5,323 nt of DNA from the NCBI GenBank assembly GCA_017503305.1, contig JAFVTJ010000087.1, forward strand, positions 1 to 5,323, in the 5' to 3' direction. The notes under the pieces were generated by a model. It searched no databases and was not told the DNA's origin. It worked only from the letters and a program-made list of their open reading frames with translations. The first letter of the stretch is position 1; every line of letters starts with the position of its first letter. Source of the stretch: Clostridia bacterium. Its GTDB lineage: Bacteria > Bacillota_A > Clostridia > Oscillospirales > Acutalibacteraceae. This document shows positions 1 through 5,323 of the stretch, piece after piece. The position numbers and the translations under genes are program-made.

Positions 1-1248
1 GTTAATCTGGCGTAAATCTTCGTCGCGCGGGTTATCTTCGGTAAGTACGCACAAATCAGCCATAGCACCCGCAACCTCACCCATATCGTAACGGCGAAGT
101 CTTGAACGGTTACCGCCGCCACCAAATACACAAATAAGGCGGTTTGGTTTATATTCCAAAAGGGTTGTTAAGACACTTTTGGTACTAACTTCGTTATGAG
201 CATAGTCAATAATAACCGAACAATCATCACTGCAAGGTACGATTTCCACCCTACCCTTAACCTTAACGGCAAGTAAACCTTCTAAAATCGCCTTTGTTTC
301 GACACCCAAAATTGAGCAGGTAAGCATTGTTACAAGGCTATTATAAACCGAGAACATACCCGGTGTGTAGATTAGCACCTTTGTATTTTCGGCGCCTTCA
401 ACCTTAAAGCGCATACCAAGCTTTGCGCCGTCACGCACAAATTCTATATCCGTAGCCTTTAAATCGGCATCGGTTTTAAGCGAATACGTCTTAACTTCGC
501 AGGTGTGACCCTTCAAAACTTCGTCAGTATGCTCATCATCAGCATTAACAATTGCAGTTTTGCATTGGCGGAAGAGCATACTCTTACATTCTACGTATTC
601 TTCGAAGTTTTCGTGCTCATTAGGGCCAATATGGTCGGGGGAAAGATTAGTAAAAATGCCGTAATCAAACTCAATACCTAAAGTACGGTCAAGCTTTAAT
701 CCTTGCGAAGAAACTTCCATAACGGCATATTTGCAGCCCTTATCAACCATTTCTCTAAATATTTTATGCAGTTCATAGGATTCGGGTGTGGTGTTCTTAG
801 TGGGAAGACTCTCACTGCCAATAAGCACGCCGGTAGTACCAATAAGACCCGCTTTAAAGCCTGCGCTTTCTAAAACGCTTTTAATCATATAAGTGGTGGT
901 GGTTTTACCCTTTGTGCCGGTAAGACCTATTGTTACAAGCTCGCTTGCGGGATAACCGAAAAACGCCGCCGACATTAAAGCTAACGCCTTGCGCGAAGAC
1001 GCCACCTTAACAACGGTTATATTTTTAGGTATGTTTTCAACCTCACGCTCAACCACAATAGCAGTAGCGCCCTTTTCGATAGCATCGGGTATAAAGCTGT
1101 GACCGTCAACCACGGCACCCACCATACATACGAATACGCAAGCCTTTGACAGCTTGCGTGAATCGTAAATAATATCGGTTATTTCTTTGTCTAAACCACC
1201 CTGTAAGAGTGTATATTCGGTATTTTCTAAAATTTGTGAAAGCTTCAT
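1..1248 (-). CDS. murE: UDP-N-acetylmuramyl-tripeptide synthetase (MurE family), 3' end beyond window
   Basis: Cytoplasmic Mur ligase: it uses ATP to add the third stem-peptide residue, here probably meso-diaminopimelate, to UDP-MurNAc-L-Ala-D-Glu. The 416 visible residues cover the N-terminal UDP-binding domain (about 1-95), the ATPase domain with P-loop TGTKGKTT (110-117, Lys115), TTPE (153-156), MEVSSQGL (177-184), the probable carbamylated Lys222 in ECKSMLF, and the start of the C-terminal domain with GRVEIV (332-337), IDYAHN (347-352), GGGGNRSRLRR (377-387) and DNPR (405-408). DNPR is the motif associated with meso-DAP rather than L-Lys selection. Families usually run near 480-500 residues, so roughly 70 are cut off by the window edge. 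Several motifs differ from textbook MurE (SSQGL for SSHAL, NLSPDHIGPNEH, GGGGNRSRLRR for GCGGDRD), which fits a clostridial MurE-like subgroup. The start ATG is 1 nt after the dapF stop and has a good Shine-Dalgarno. Family assignment is firm; substrate is inferred. Confidence 0.93.
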   Translation of the reverse strand, partial: MKLSQILENTEYTLLQGGLDKEITDIIYDSRKLSKACVFVCMVGAVVDGHSFIPDAIEKGATAIVVEREVENIPKNITVVKVASSRKALALMSAAFFGYPASELVTIGLTGTKGKTTTTYMIKSVLESAGFKAGLIGTTGVLIGSESLPTKNTTPESYELHKIFREMVDKGCKYAVMEVSSQGLKLDRTLGIEFDYGIFTNLSPDHIGPNEHENFEEYVECKSMLFRQCKTAIVNADDEHTDEVLKGHTCEVKTYSLKTDADLKATDIEFVRDGAKLGMRFKVEGAENTKVLIYTPGMFSVYNSLVTMLTCSILGVETKAILEGLLAVKVKGRVEIVPCSDDCSVIIDYAHNEVSTKSVLTTLLEYKPNRLICVFGGGGNRSRLRRYDMGEVAGAMADLCVLTEDNPRDEDLRQIN

Positions 1249-1249
1249 T

Positions 1250-2143
1250 TTATTCTCCTAAAGCAGTTATATCAATATCGCCTTCAAAAACGTTATGGCT
1301 AGGCCCTGTCATAAACATTTCGCCACTTTTTTCGTCCCATTCAATAAGTAGCGGTCCGCCGATTTGCTCAACCGTAACGGTGCGGTCACATCTGCCTGTT
1401 AAGACGCCCGCCACAACAGCGGTAGCGCAACCTGTGCCACAACCGATAGTCTCACCCGTGCCGCGCTCCCATTCGCGAATTTTAATATAGTTTCTATTAA
1501 CAATCTGCGCAAAGGTAACGTTGGTTTTATTAACGAATAAATCGGTTTTATATTCAATTTCTTTTCCGTATTTATGCACGTCAAAATCGAGCGTATCCAC
1601 AAACATTGCAGTATGCGGATTACCCCAAGAAACCGCCGTAATGTTAAAGGTTTTATCCAAAACAGTAACAGGCTGCTTGATAAATTCCTTTAAATCGGTA
1701 TTAACCGGGATAAGAGAAGTATCAAGTATCGGTTTGCCGATATTAGCACGAATATTGCTAACAAAACCGCGGTTTTTATAAGGCATTTCTTTTTCGCCGT
1801 CGGTAGCCTCGCGGTCTTCAACAGTTAACCACAAATGCTTAATTCCGCCTAAGGTTTCGATAAAAATCTCAGTCTTGTCAGTAAGCGCGTGGTCGTAAAC
1901 GTATTTACCCACACTGCGAAGCGCATTACCGCACATTTCACCCTCGCTACCGTCGGGGTTAAACATTCTCATACGAAAATCGGCAACGTCTGAAGGGCAA
2001 ATAAGCACCATTCCGTCAGAACCGATAGCAAAATGCCTATCACTTACAAAGCGCGCAAGCTTTGGTAAATCGGGCAATTTTTGATTTATGGCATCGATAT
2101 AAACGTAATCGTTGCCAAATGCCTGCATTTTAGTAAATCTCAT
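1250..2143 (-). CDS. dapF: Diaminopimelate epimerase
   Basis: Cytoplasmic, PLP-independent epimerase that converts LL-diaminopimelate to meso-diaminopimelate, the precursor of lysine and of DAP-type peptidoglycan. The 297-residue product starts with the family signature FTKMQAFGNDYVYID. It has both catalytic cysteines: Cys71 in GSEGEMCGNALR and Cys235 in GTGETIGCGTGCA. It also has GNPH (174-177) and the WERGTGET substrate loop (225-232). The two halves form the pseudo-symmetric DapF fold. It is slightly longer than the common length near 275, mainly from a charged insertion around residues 109-127 (DREATDGEKEMPYKNRGF). The ATG is preceded by AAAGGA (2151-2156), which overlaps the TAA of the upstream metB-like gene and lies 7 nt from the start. 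The next gene, murE, uses its product. All expected active-site residues are present, so it should be functional. Confidence 0.97.
   Translation of the reverse strand: MRFTKMQAFGNDYVYIDAINQKLPDLPKLARFVSDRHFAIGSDGMVLICPSDVADFRMRMFNPDGSEGEMCGNALRSVGKYVYDHALTDKTEIFIETLGGIKHLWLTVEDREATDGEKEMPYKNRGFVSNIRANIGKPILDTSLIPVNTDLKEFIKQPVTVLDKTFNITAVSWGNPHTAMFVDTLDFDVHKYGKEIEYKTDLFVNKTNVTFAQIVNRNYIKIREWERGTGETIGCGTGCATAVVAGVLTGRCDRTVTVEQIGGPLLIEWDEKSGEMFMTGPSHNVFEGDIDITALGE
1255..1259 (-). promoter_or_regulatory. murE Shine-Dalgarno inside the dapF 3' end
   Basis: On the minus strand AGGAG lies 6 nt before the murE ATG. It sits inside the last codons of dapF, just ahead of the dapF TAA. Ribosomes finishing dapF therefore end on top of the murE initiation region, the usual arrangement for translational coupling. 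It also fixes the murE start at 1248. Confidence 0.85.
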
Positions 2144-2154
2144 TATAATATCCT

Positions 2155-3339
2155 TTAACCATTCATTGCTCTATCAAGGTCGTTGATTATGTCGTCCGCA
2201 TTTTCAATACCAACCGATAGACGAAGGAAGCAATCATCAATACCCAAAGCATCCTTCATTTCCTGCGGGGTATCTTCGTGAGTTTGGGTTGTGGGGTAGG
2301 TTATAAGTGTTTCGGTGCCGCCAAGACTTTCGGCAAACATAACCAAATCCACGTTCTTTAAAATCTTTTTAACGGTTGCAAATTCATCCACCGAAAACGA
2401 AATCATACCGCCAAAGCCTGTGGTTTGCTTTTTAGTGATTTCGTAATCTCTGTGGTCTTCGAAGCCTACGTAGTAAACCTTTTTAACCTTTTCTTGTGTA
2501 CGAAGCCAATGTGCCACCTTGTAGGCATTTTCGCTATGCTTGTCCATACGAATAGCAAGGGTCTTAATACCGCGAAGCACAAGCCAGGAATCCATAGGCG
2601 ATAACTGGCTACCGTGAGATTTTATGTGAACACGAACCTTATTTACGATTTCTTCGTTATCCTTAATAACCACTATACCCGAAATGGTGTCGTTATGACC
2701 GCCCAAATACTTTGTAGAGCTGTGGGTAACAATATCAGCGCCAAGCTTTAACGGTTGCTGATAGCAAGGTGTTAAAAAGGTGTTGTCTACTACGGTTAAA
2801 GCGCCAATAGATTTCGCAATTTCGGAAATTGCGGCAATATCGGCCACCTTCATACAGGGGTTGGTGGGTGTTTCAACAAAAAGCATTTTGGTATTGGGGG
2901 TAATGGCCGCTTTAACGGCATCTAAATCAGACATATCAACACAGGTGTGTGTAATGCCGTATTTGCCAAAAATATCGTTAATTATACGTGAAGTACCGCC
3001 GTAAATATCATCCGACATAACAACGTGGTCGCCAACGTCCAAAAGGGAGAAAACGGCCATATTTGCAGCTTGTCCGCTTGAAAAAGCAAAGCCCTTTACG
3101 CCGCCTTCTAAAATAGCCATTGTGCGCTCCAATTCTTGACGGGTGGGATTTTCAAGGCGACTGTAGTCGAAACCTGTAGAATTACCAAGCTCAGGATGGC
3201 GGAAGGTTGCCGACTGAAAAATAGGCATACTAACAGCGCCCGTCAAGGGTTCGCATCCTAAAGCGCCATGCACTACCTTTGATTCAAAATGCAAATTTTC
3301 TTTAAGACTGTAGTCCTTATAATTGCTAAAATTTTTCAT
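2155..3339 (-). CDS. PLP-dependent trans-sulfuration enzyme (cystathionine gamma-synthase/lyase type)
   Basis: Cys/Met-metabolism PLP enzyme, 394 residues, the family's usual length. Cytoplasmic; members act on cystathionine, O-acyl-homoserine or homocysteine. Visible features are YSRLENPT (59-66, phosphate contacts from the neighbouring subunit), SSGQAAN (87-93), DDIYGGT (110-116, with Tyr113 stacking on PLP), Asp185 in VVDNTF, the PLP-binding Lys210 in HSSTKYLGGHND, and AESLGGTETLITYP near 336-349. Glu337 before SLGG matches the glutamate of gamma-acting enzymes, where E. coli cystathionine beta-lyase has tyrosine. This favours gamma-synthase (metB) or gamma-lyase over beta-lyase (metC), but sequence alone cannot separate synthase from lyase, so no symbol is given. 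The Shine-Dalgarno AGGCGG (3350-3355) lies 10 nt before the ATG. It is the first gene of the operon with dapF and murE. Its short leader has no room for a SAM riboswitch or T-box. Confidence 0.93.
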   Translation of the reverse strand: MKNFSNYKDYSLKENLHFESKVVHGALGCEPLTGAVSMPIFQSATFRHPELGNSTGFDYSRLENPTRQELERTMAILEGGVKGFAFSSGQAANMAVFSLLDVGDHVVMSDDIYGGTSRIINDIFGKYGITHTCVDMSDLDAVKAAITPNTKMLFVETPTNPCMKVADIAAISEIAKSIGALTVVDNTFLTPCYQQPLKLGADIVTHSSTKYLGGHNDTISGIVVIKDNEEIVNKVRVHIKSHGSQLSPMDSWLVLRGIKTLAIRMDKHSENAYKVAHWLRTQEKVKKVYYVGFEDHRDYEITKKQTTGFGGMISFSVDEFATVKKILKNVDLVMFAESLGGTETLITYPTTQTHEDTPQEMKDALGIDDCFLRLSVGIENADDIINDLDRAMNG

Positions 3340-3391
3340 AACTTAAAATCCGCCTTTCAAATTAGGATGATTTTGCCATTCATTCATAATC

Positions 3392-3420
3392 ATTGTACCA
3401 AAAAGGCCTTAAAATGTCAA
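3392..3420 (-). promoter_or_regulatory. Sigma-A promoter of the metB-dapF-murE operon
   Basis: Reading the minus strand, a perfect -35 TTGACA (3420-3415) is followed by a 17-bp spacer and -10 TACAAT (3397-3392), which matches 5 of 6 consensus bases. Transcription should begin near 3385, giving a leader of about 45 nt before the metB-like ATG. No other strong promoter is evident before dapF or murE, so this one probably drives all three genes. Transcription start is predicted, not measured. Confidence 0.85.
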
Positions 3421-3440
3421 CAAAAGCCGTCCTTTTTGGT
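3397..3440. repeat. 10-bp perfect inverted repeat around the -35 box
   Basis: ACCAAAAAGG at 3397-3406 is the exact reverse complement of CCTTTTTGGT at 3431-3440, with 24 bp between them. One arm lies in the spacer of the metB operon promoter and touches the first base of its -10. The other lies just upstream of the -35. Centre-to-centre distance is 34 bp, about three helical turns. Because it lies upstream of the predicted transcription start, it would act as DNA (an operator pair) rather than as an RNA hairpin for this operon. A regulator is not identifiable, and the A/T runs make chance partly possible. Confidence 0.5.
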
Positions 3441-3474
3441 TTGCCCGTTTTTACGCAAAAAATAAACAAATTTT

Positions 3475-3510
3475 AAAAGCCGACAGATTATTTAAAATCT
3501 ATCGGCCTTT
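3475..3510 (-). terminator. Intrinsic terminator of the ZIP transporter gene
   Basis: The arms 3479-3489 and 3496-3506 form an 11-bp stem with a 6-nt loop. On the minus strand the one imperfect position is a G-U wobble, whereas on the plus strand it would be a C-A mismatch, so the hairpin is built for minus-strand RNA. The stem extends by AAAG pairing with TTTT, followed by further T-rich sequence down to about 3459. It starts 8 nt after the ZIP stop codon and shields the metB operon promoter from readthrough. Confidence 0.88.
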
Positions 3511-3518
3511 AGTTTGAT

Positions 3519-4271
3519 TTAACCCAACAAAACGTCGGTTACAAGCATCACGCAAAATCCCACAAGCAAAGCGTAGGTGGCACCACGTTCACTGCCGTGA
3601 GAGTGAGTTTCAAGGAACATTTCGTCACTTACAACGTAAAGCATTGTTCCGCCCGCAAATGCCAAACCAAATGGCAAAATTACGGTTGCAACACTTACTG
3701 CAAAGTAACCTAAAAGTGTGCCTAAAACCTCGGTAAGACCTGTTATAATGGCGCAAATAAAGGTCTTCTTAGGCGAAATTCCGGCTGAGAGCATAGGTCC
3801 TATGATAATCATACCTTCGGGTATGTTTTGAAGCGCTATACCGCCCGCAATAACAAGCGCACTTCCCGTATCGCCCGAGCCAAAGCCAACACCTGCGGCA
3901 ATACCCTCAGGCAGATTGTGAATAGCAATAGCGGTTACAAAAAGAAGCGCCTTAGACAAATTGCGGTTGTTGTGTTCTTCACCGTCCGCCCCTACCAATG
4001 TATGTAGGTGAGGTACCAGTTTGTCAATAAGGTTAAGGCAAAAAGCACCTATGAAAATACCGGCAATTGTGATTATAAGCCCATATTTTCCGCCATATTC
4101 AACCGACGGCAAAATAAGACCGAGCACCGCCGCCGCGAGCATAACACCTGCCGCAAAGGCGAGAATAATATCCGAAAATTTGTGGGATATTTTTTTGAAA
4201 ATAAAGCCCAAAGCCGAGCCAAATATGGTAGACATTCCAACCCCTAGGGCAGTTAATAAAACAAGTTGCAT
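3519..4271 (-). CDS. ZIP-family divalent metal transporter (GufA/ZupT type)
   Basis: Inner-membrane carrier expected to import Zn2+ and possibly other divalent metals. The 250-residue product is hydrophobic almost throughout, with about eight membrane segments, near residues 2-24, 34-56, 63-84, 107-128, 136-158, 170-191, 196-215 and 231-249. The metal-site motifs are present: HNLPEG in TM4 (His118, Asn119, Glu122), QNIPEG in TM5 (Gln148, Asn149, Glu152) and Glu181 in TGLTEVLG of TM6. Gln instead of His at the start of the TM5 motif is the GufA/BbZIP pattern rather than the ZupT one. A short loop between TM3 and TM4 carries His88, His90 and His100, and a TM7-TM8 loop carries HSH (223-225). A GGGAAGAG Shine-Dalgarno-like run (4279-4286) lies 7 nt from the ATG. 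It has its own promoter and terminator, so it is monocistronic. No Zur-like palindrome is obvious. Metal specificity is inferred only from the family. Confidence 0.93.
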   Translation of the reverse strand: MQLVLLTALGVGMSTIFGSALGFIFKKISHKFSDIILAFAAGVMLAAAVLGLILPSVEYGGKYGLIITIAGIFIGAFCLNLIDKLVPHLHTLVGADGEEHNNRNLSKALLFVTAIAIHNLPEGIAAGVGFGSGDTGSALVIAGGIALQNIPEGMIIIGPMLSAGISPKKTFICAIITGLTEVLGTLLGYFAVSVATVILPFGLAFAGGTMLYVVSDEMFLETHSHGSERGATYALLVGFCVMLVTDVLLG

Positions 4272-4305
4272 AATTCATCTCTTCCCGACATTATTTTACC
4301 CACAA

Positions 4306-4334
4306 ATTGTAGCACAAACCCAACTTAAAATCAA
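4306..4334 (-). promoter_or_regulatory. Promoter of the ZIP transporter gene
   Basis: On the minus strand TTGATT (4334-4329) is followed by a 17-bp spacer and TACAAT (4311-4306). The bases TGC just before the -10 give an extended -10 (TGn). Predicted start is near 4299, leaving a leader of about 28 nt that contains the Shine-Dalgarno-like GGGAAGAG. It uses the same -10 hexamer as the metB operon promoter. Confidence 0.75.
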
Positions 4335-4391
4335 GCATTCTTGCATTTATACACATTTTAACAATTCCTAGAGCGCTTTGTGAAATACTTA

Positions 4392-4420
4392 TTGCATTAA
4401 ACTACCGTTTTTTATATAAT
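4392..4420 (+). promoter_or_regulatory. Promoter of the lipoprotein gene
   Basis: A perfect -10 TATAAT at 4415-4420 follows a weak -35 TTGCAT (4392-4397) at 17-bp spacing. The predicted transcription start, about 7 nt downstream, falls near 4427, on the first base of the Shine-Dalgarno, so the leader would be only about 15 nt. The -10 call is good; the -35 matches only its first three bases well. Confidence 0.6.
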
Positions 4421-4426
4421 GACTGT

Positions 4427-4432
4427 AAGGAG
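4427..4432 (+). promoter_or_regulatory. Shine-Dalgarno that fixes the lipoprotein start
   Basis: AAGGAG lies 9 nt upstream of the ATG at 4442. A possible TTG start at 4433 in the same frame directly abuts the Shine-Dalgarno with no spacing and can be rejected, so the protein begins MKKVLSLLLV. Confidence 0.85.
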
Positions 4433-4441
4433 TTGATTTTT

Positions 4442-5233
4442 ATGAAAAAAGTATTATCATTATTGTTGGTTTTTTGCTTTATGTTTGTACTTTGCAGTTG
4501 CAAAAATACCAACACCACAACCGTAAGCCCCGCTTCCGATTTTGAATATAAAGCCAGCGACGGTCAAGCTACGATTGAAAAATACATCGGCACACGCAAG
4601 GACGTTATAATCCCCGAAAAAATTGACGACTGCACCGTTGTTAGCATAAATATTTGCGCCTTCGCCGAAACCGATATTGAATCGGTTGTTATTCCTGATA
4701 GTGTAACAACTATTTGGAATCGTGCCTTTTATAAATGTGAAAACCTACATACAATAGATATGGGTAACGGCGTTGAAACCTTGATAGACGAACCTTTTTT
4801 AAATTGTCCAAAGCTTGAAAACTTAAAATTATCCCCCAATCTAAAAAATGGCGCCGATGCCGCTTTTTCGGGTTGCAAAAGTCTTAAAGAACTTCATATT
4901 CCCAAAACCTTTACAGCTTGGGATATGGAAATGTTCTATGGTAATTCTTTAACAAAATTAACCTTTGAAGACGGACTGGAATCCGTTGGTGCTTATGCGT
5001 GTTTTTGGAATGACGGCACACTAAAGGAAGTAACCTTCCCTGCATCTGTCAAAAAGCTTGGCGAATGGACCTTTAACACAGGTGTTGAAAATGCCTATTT
5101 CGAGGGTGACGCTCCCTCCGAAATTGGAAAGAAACCTTTCGGCGAAAGCAAGGTTACCATCCACTACCGCAAAGGTACAAACGGTTGGGAAGACACTAAG
5201 CTTCGCGAATGGTACACATTAGTAGAGGAATAA
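4442..5233 (+). CDS. BspA-like leucine-rich-repeat surface lipoprotein
   Basis: Predicted 263-residue lipoprotein of unknown ligand. The N-terminus has a KK-charged, strongly hydrophobic signal peptide ending in lipobox LCSC, so Cys20 would be lipidated and the protein anchored to the outer face of the membrane. A Thr/Ser-rich linker (about 22-33) follows. Residues 35-70 are the lead-in common before such repeats (FEYKASDGQATIEKYIG...DVIIPEKIDD). About five to six degenerate LRR_5/BspA-type repeats run from about 72 to 215, with cores such as VVIPDSVTTIWNRAFYKC, LHIPKTF and VTFPASVKKLGEWTF. The C-terminal end IHYRKGTNGWED resembles the usual closing element of these domains. BspA-like proteins are abundant in gut and oral Clostridia and often bind host or cell surfaces; a role here is not shown. 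No sorting signal (LPXTG) or cell-wall-binding domain is present. The repeats are irregular, suggesting an old rather than recently amplified array. A further ORF starts 6 nt downstream without an intervening terminator. Confidence 0.85.
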   Translation: MKKVLSLLLVFCFMFVLCSCKNTNTTTVSPASDFEYKASDGQATIEKYIGTRKDVIIPEKIDDCTVVSINICAFAETDIESVVIPDSVTTIWNRAFYKCENLHTIDMGNGVETLIDEPFLNCPKLENLKLSPNLKNGADAAFSGCKSLKELHIPKTFTAWDMEMFYGNSLTKLTFEDGLESVGAYACFWNDGTLKEVTFPASVKKLGEWTFNTGVENAYFEGDAPSEIGKKPFGESKVTIHYRKGTNGWEDTKLREWYTLVEE

Positions 5234-5239
5234 ACTAAA

Positions 5240-5323
5240 ATGCCAATAGAGAAAGATATTATTACTACCGAAATCATAAAAAGTGACTACAAAAATAAAT
5301 CTTATTCCGAAGTTAAATCTAAC
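5240..5323 (+). CDS. Hypothetical ORF, 5' part only, cut by right edge
   Basis: An ATG at 5240, 6 nt after the lipoprotein stop, opens a frame that stays open for all 28 codons to the window end. It begins MPIEKDIITTEIIKSDYK and is hydrophilic, with no signal peptide. AGAGGA (5224-5229), inside the last codons of the lipoprotein gene, lies at a good distance of about 10 nt, and there is no terminator between the two genes. Cotranscription is therefore likely. I do not recognise the family, and 28 residues are too few to assign a function. It could also be a short spurious ORF. Confidence 0.55.
   Translation, partial: MPIEKDIITTEIIKSDYKNKSYSEVKSN

Noticed and set aside
1209..1490. Plus-strand open frame opposite the murE/dapF junction.
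   Set aside because: It is antisense to dapF, which carries all catalytic motifs. It has no recognisable domain and no Shine-Dalgarno. The same holds for plus-strand frames at 1521-1781, 2780-3004, 4008-4247 and 4021-4371 and the minus-strand frame at 1399-1602.
3340..3391. SAM riboswitch or T-box in front of the metB-like gene.
   Set aside because: The predicted leader is about 45 nt, far shorter than either element, and shows no stable stem set.
3340..3393. A 16-codon in-frame minus-strand ORF just upstream of metB (starts MIMNEW, stop 3 nt before the metB ATG), a possible leader peptide.
   Set aside because: Its first ATG overlaps the -10 box and the second lies at the predicted transcription start, neither has a Shine-Dalgarno, and it has no run of Met or Cys codons as an attenuator would.
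4341..4398. TTGCATT occurs twice in the divergent intergenic region (4341-4347 and 4392-4398), the second on the lipoprotein -35.
   Set aside because: Two 7-mers in AT-rich DNA 51 bp apart are easily due to chance, and no symmetry or third copy supports an operator.
4433..4441. TTG start for the lipoprotein giving three extra N-terminal residues.
   Set aside because: It directly abuts the AAGGAG Shine-Dalgarno with no spacing; the ATG at 4442 has proper spacing and gives a typical MKK signal peptide.
1..5323. Mobile elements, CRISPR arrays, tRNA or rRNA genes, prophage or defence genes.
   Set aside because: No terminal inverted repeats with transposase, no regularly spaced repeats, no cloverleaf-like segment and no such protein motifs were seen on either strand. 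The DNA is tightly filled with housekeeping and surface-protein genes.

Overview
The window looks like chromosomal DNA of a low-to-moderate GC Gram-positive bacterium of the class Clostridia, probably a gut Oscillospiraceae/Ruminococcaceae-type organism. This is inferred from AT-rich codon use, strong AGGAG-type ribosome binding sites, near-consensus sigma-A promoters, a clostridial-style MurE variant, a GufA-type ZIP transporter and a BspA-like leucine-rich-repeat lipoprotein. The genus cannot be fixed by eye.

Layout. Positions 1-3339 hold three genes on the minus strand, transcribed in the order metB-like (PLP trans-sulfuration enzyme), dapF (diaminopimelate epimerase), murE (UDP-MurNAc-tripeptide synthetase, cut by the left edge). 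The gaps are 11 nt and 1 nt, so they form one operon. A near-perfect promoter (TTGACA, 17-bp spacer, TACAAT) lies about 50 bp upstream of metB, and a 10-bp inverted repeat flanks its -35 box. Next, also on the minus strand, is a monocistronic ZIP-family metal transporter (3519-4271). It has its own promoter and a strong intrinsic terminator that separates it from the metB operon. A 170-bp divergent intergenic region follows. It carries the ZIP promoter on the minus strand and the promoter of a plus-strand lipoprotein gene (4442-5233). A further plus-strand ORF starts 6 nt after that gene and runs off the right edge.

Function. DapF makes meso-diaminopimelate and MurE adds it to the peptidoglycan precursor, so producer and consumer of the same metabolite are adjacent and probably translationally coupled. 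The metB-like gene belongs to the methionine/cysteine side of aspartate-family and sulfur amino acid metabolism. The ZIP protein probably imports Zn2+ or related divalent metals. The lipoprotein is a surface-anchored repeat protein of unknown ligand.

Most of the window is ordinary housekeeping DNA. I did not find a clearly new system. The points most worth checking are the divergent MurE motifs, the inverted repeat at the metB promoter, and the very short predicted leader of the lipoprotein mRNA.
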